In this document: positions 61,909 to 64,000 of the stretch, one piece after another
Position numbering within the stretch: position 1 is the first letter of the stretch
Layout: each line of letters begins with the position of its first letter
Origin: Anas platyrhynchos
Lineage: Eukaryota > Chordata > Aves > Anseriformes > Anatidae
Assembly (NCBI RefSeq): GCF_047663525.1
Contig: NC_092591.1
Coordinates: forward strand, 46,043,501-46,107,500
Direction: 5' to 3'
DNA length: 64,000 nt
The notes under the pieces: generated by a model
Told to the model about the DNA's origin: nothing
What the model saw: the letters and a program-made list of their open reading frames with translations, nothing else
The model's database searches: none
Made by a program: the position numbers and the translations under genes

Positions 61909-64000
61909 AAACTGGGTCTGTTTGAAGGGTTCATGTGGAAAAATGGTGGTCAGGTTTCCCTCTCTGTATCCTATCCTTGTGTTGGCAGAGCTATGACAAG
62001 CTTGATCCCTGGGGCTTTCCTGGGCTCTGGTTGCCCTGAGTGCTCAAGGAGCTTGCAAGTTCTCTCTCTTTTTTCCCTTTTTTTTTCTTTTTTTTTTCCC
62101 AAGCTGGGGGGCTCAGGAGAGGGACAGGGTCACACCTACTACATAGAGCATTTTTCACTGTTCAAGTGGGAATATGGAGCACGAATTGTCTGTTAAAATA
62201 GTAATAATAAGTTTAGGATTTTATGGGGGGCTTACAGTGTTATAGGCTTTGCCTATTAGACCCATTTATGGGATCCATGAGATTAAATAATGCTTTTTGT
62301 ACCTAAATATCAGCTAAAATTGTTTCTCTGACGGCTTAGGCACCGAAGGAATAAGCACTGCCTGTTGCTCACTACGAGCATTGGCTTTTGTTTGACTGGG
62401 ATCGTGTTTTATAACAACCCTGCTCAGTTTGCAGTGACCCCAGCAGGCAATCACACCGTGGCTAATAGCAAACTCACTGGCAGGGGCTTACCGCTGGTAT
62501 TTGCTGCTGACGGTGGAAGGTAGCTGGTTGAGGTCTGTGGCGATGATGTGGTGATTAGGGTGGGTTGTTGGTCACAGCACAACCGGGTAATTGCTAACGA
62601 TGAGCTAGTGAACTCCCAGGTAATTGCACCTTACCCAGCCAGGTGTGTTGTCACCAGCCGTGTTATAAAGGCAAAGCTGTGAGGTGTGTGAAGGGCAGTC
62701 ATTGTCTCCATGTGACACTGCTGAATCACAGCCAGAAAATGATCCCTTCCCCTTACCAAGGAAAATAATGCTTGATCTGTTTGTGTTTGCTTTATTAAAG
62801 AGATAATACGCTCCTGGTAAGTCTCGCTTGTCTGTCAGTTTGTGCCCCTTCCTTCTCTCCTTATCCTGTAAAAACTGCTCAGAAGTAGGGATGTTCCGCT
62901 CCAGGACATGTACCCACGTCCTGAAAACAGGTCAGAAGGGGAAAGAGAGGCTTCCTTACTGCCCCTGCTAAGGGGCAGCACGGATCCCACCTCCGCTGGC
63001 CACCAGCAAGCCCTCCCAGATGCAGTGCCTGGCTCACTCACCAGAAGGATTCATCAGAAACCCAGGCTTCCCTCAGCACCAACAGCCCTAGGTCCTAGGA
63101 GAGCAGGCATCACTAACGAGGTCATTAGAGGGAAACGTTAATTCTACTTTTAATGAATGTGGGATCTGAGAGAGCTTGTGCGGTCACTCGCTAGAGCCCC
63201 GGTGGCCCTTGGGCAAGGTTCCCCAGCCCTCTCTGGGTGTGTTTGGGCTCCTCAGGATGTTATCCATCCTGAATGGACGTGGAGCTGGGAGTCCTCACCT
63301 TGCCCCCAGCCCTTGTGTCTGGGGCTGTGTCCAGCTCTGCATCGTCCCCAGCCTTGGCTCTTTGTGTTTGTCCACTGCGGTGGAGAAGCCCAAATTGCTT
63401 TGTCCTACACCGTCTGCTTGTGGGGGAGAGGGGTGGAAGCTCAATCCCTATAATTGCCACCCTCCTCTATCCCAGCAAGCAGTAATCACAGGAGCTGTAG
63501 TGACACCAGAGTCCTCTAAAGCTGCTGGAGTCTTCACCAGCAGGTCCTGCGGGGCTCTGGGAAAGGCGCCGCCTGAATTACACCCGTTTCACAGCCGGGA
63601 GGAAGCAAGCAGAGAGGGGGGGCAGAAACCTCCCTGGAAATGTGAGCAGGCCTTGTCACACACTGCCAGAAGCAGAGCAAACAGCAGGTGAGGGCAGGGG
63701 CTTTCCCCAGAGAGCTGAGGGTCAGTGGTCCTGCGCTCACCCACCCCACGGAGCAGCTCGCAGGGGGGTCTGCTGCCCGGAGCGCTCTGGTGCAGGGGCT
63801 CGTTATCTGCTGGAGCCTTCTCGTTTCACCTCATTATTAATGCAAAGTGGTGTCAGTGTCTTCATGTTACTTGTGTGGGCTGGTTAACTGGTGCCAAACT
63901 GGAGCAAATCCCTTGGAAGGACAGGACTTGCTCCCTAGCACCTAGATGAGCACAAGGCCTCGTGACACTGCTGTTGAGCCTGAGGGTAGCGAGGTGCAGG
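61909..64000. other. Intergenic sequence to window end
   Basis: No recognised gene. A T-rich run at about 62071-62099, an AT-richer stretch at 62180-62450, and a TATAAAG at 62664-62670. The last kilobase is GC-rich with only chance-like ORFs. Confidence 0.5.

Noticed and set aside
1..64000. CRISPR arrays, operons, bacterial features
   Set aside because: Spliced vertebrate gene and CR1 elements show this is eukaryotic nuclear DNA; no direct-repeat array is present.

Overview
The window looks like bird nuclear DNA. It carries degraded CR1 LINE fragments with the typical avian 3' ends, long AT-rich introns, and one vertebrate gene I recognise with confidence: LRRC56, on the + strand. LRRC56 is the leucine-rich-repeat protein needed for ciliary outer dynein arms (ODA8 in Chlamydomonas). 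I rebuilt 12 coding exons between 4666 and 50632 by matching splice sites, codon phase and remembered similarity to the human protein. All phases fit and the joined frame is 2031 nt, giving a 676-residue protein plus stop. That is longer than human LRRC56, which is about 540 residues; the extra length is in the C-terminal half.

Layout. 1-4665 is upstream sequence with a CR1 fragment and a small cluster of GATA and octamer motifs near 1.63-1.81 kb; no promoter is clear. 4666-21368 holds exons 1-3 separated by introns of about 9.6 and 6.8 kb. 21369-37491 is a 16 kb third intron. 37492-50632 holds the compact part of the gene, exons 4-12. 50633-64000 is intergenic, more GC-rich, with one good CR1 3' end at about 61.6-61.9 kb, an AT-rich homeobox-motif island at about 59.25-59.7 kb, and no gene I can identify.

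How the gene reads. Exons 1-2 encode the conserved N-terminus, exons 3-6 the leucine-rich repeats and cap, exons 7-8 a conserved Gly/Ser-rich and basic segment, and exons 9-12 a poorly conserved tail with a very acidic Ser/Glu patch and a basic end.

Possible novelty. Several minus-strand open stretches inside LRRC56 introns look more like coding sequence than chance. The main ones are 34294-35088 (264 codons, the longest open stretch in the window) with a phase-compatible exon at 36425-36549, and 6381-6732. I could not identify them. They may be exons of one or more antisense genes, decayed genes, or chance; RNA data would decide.
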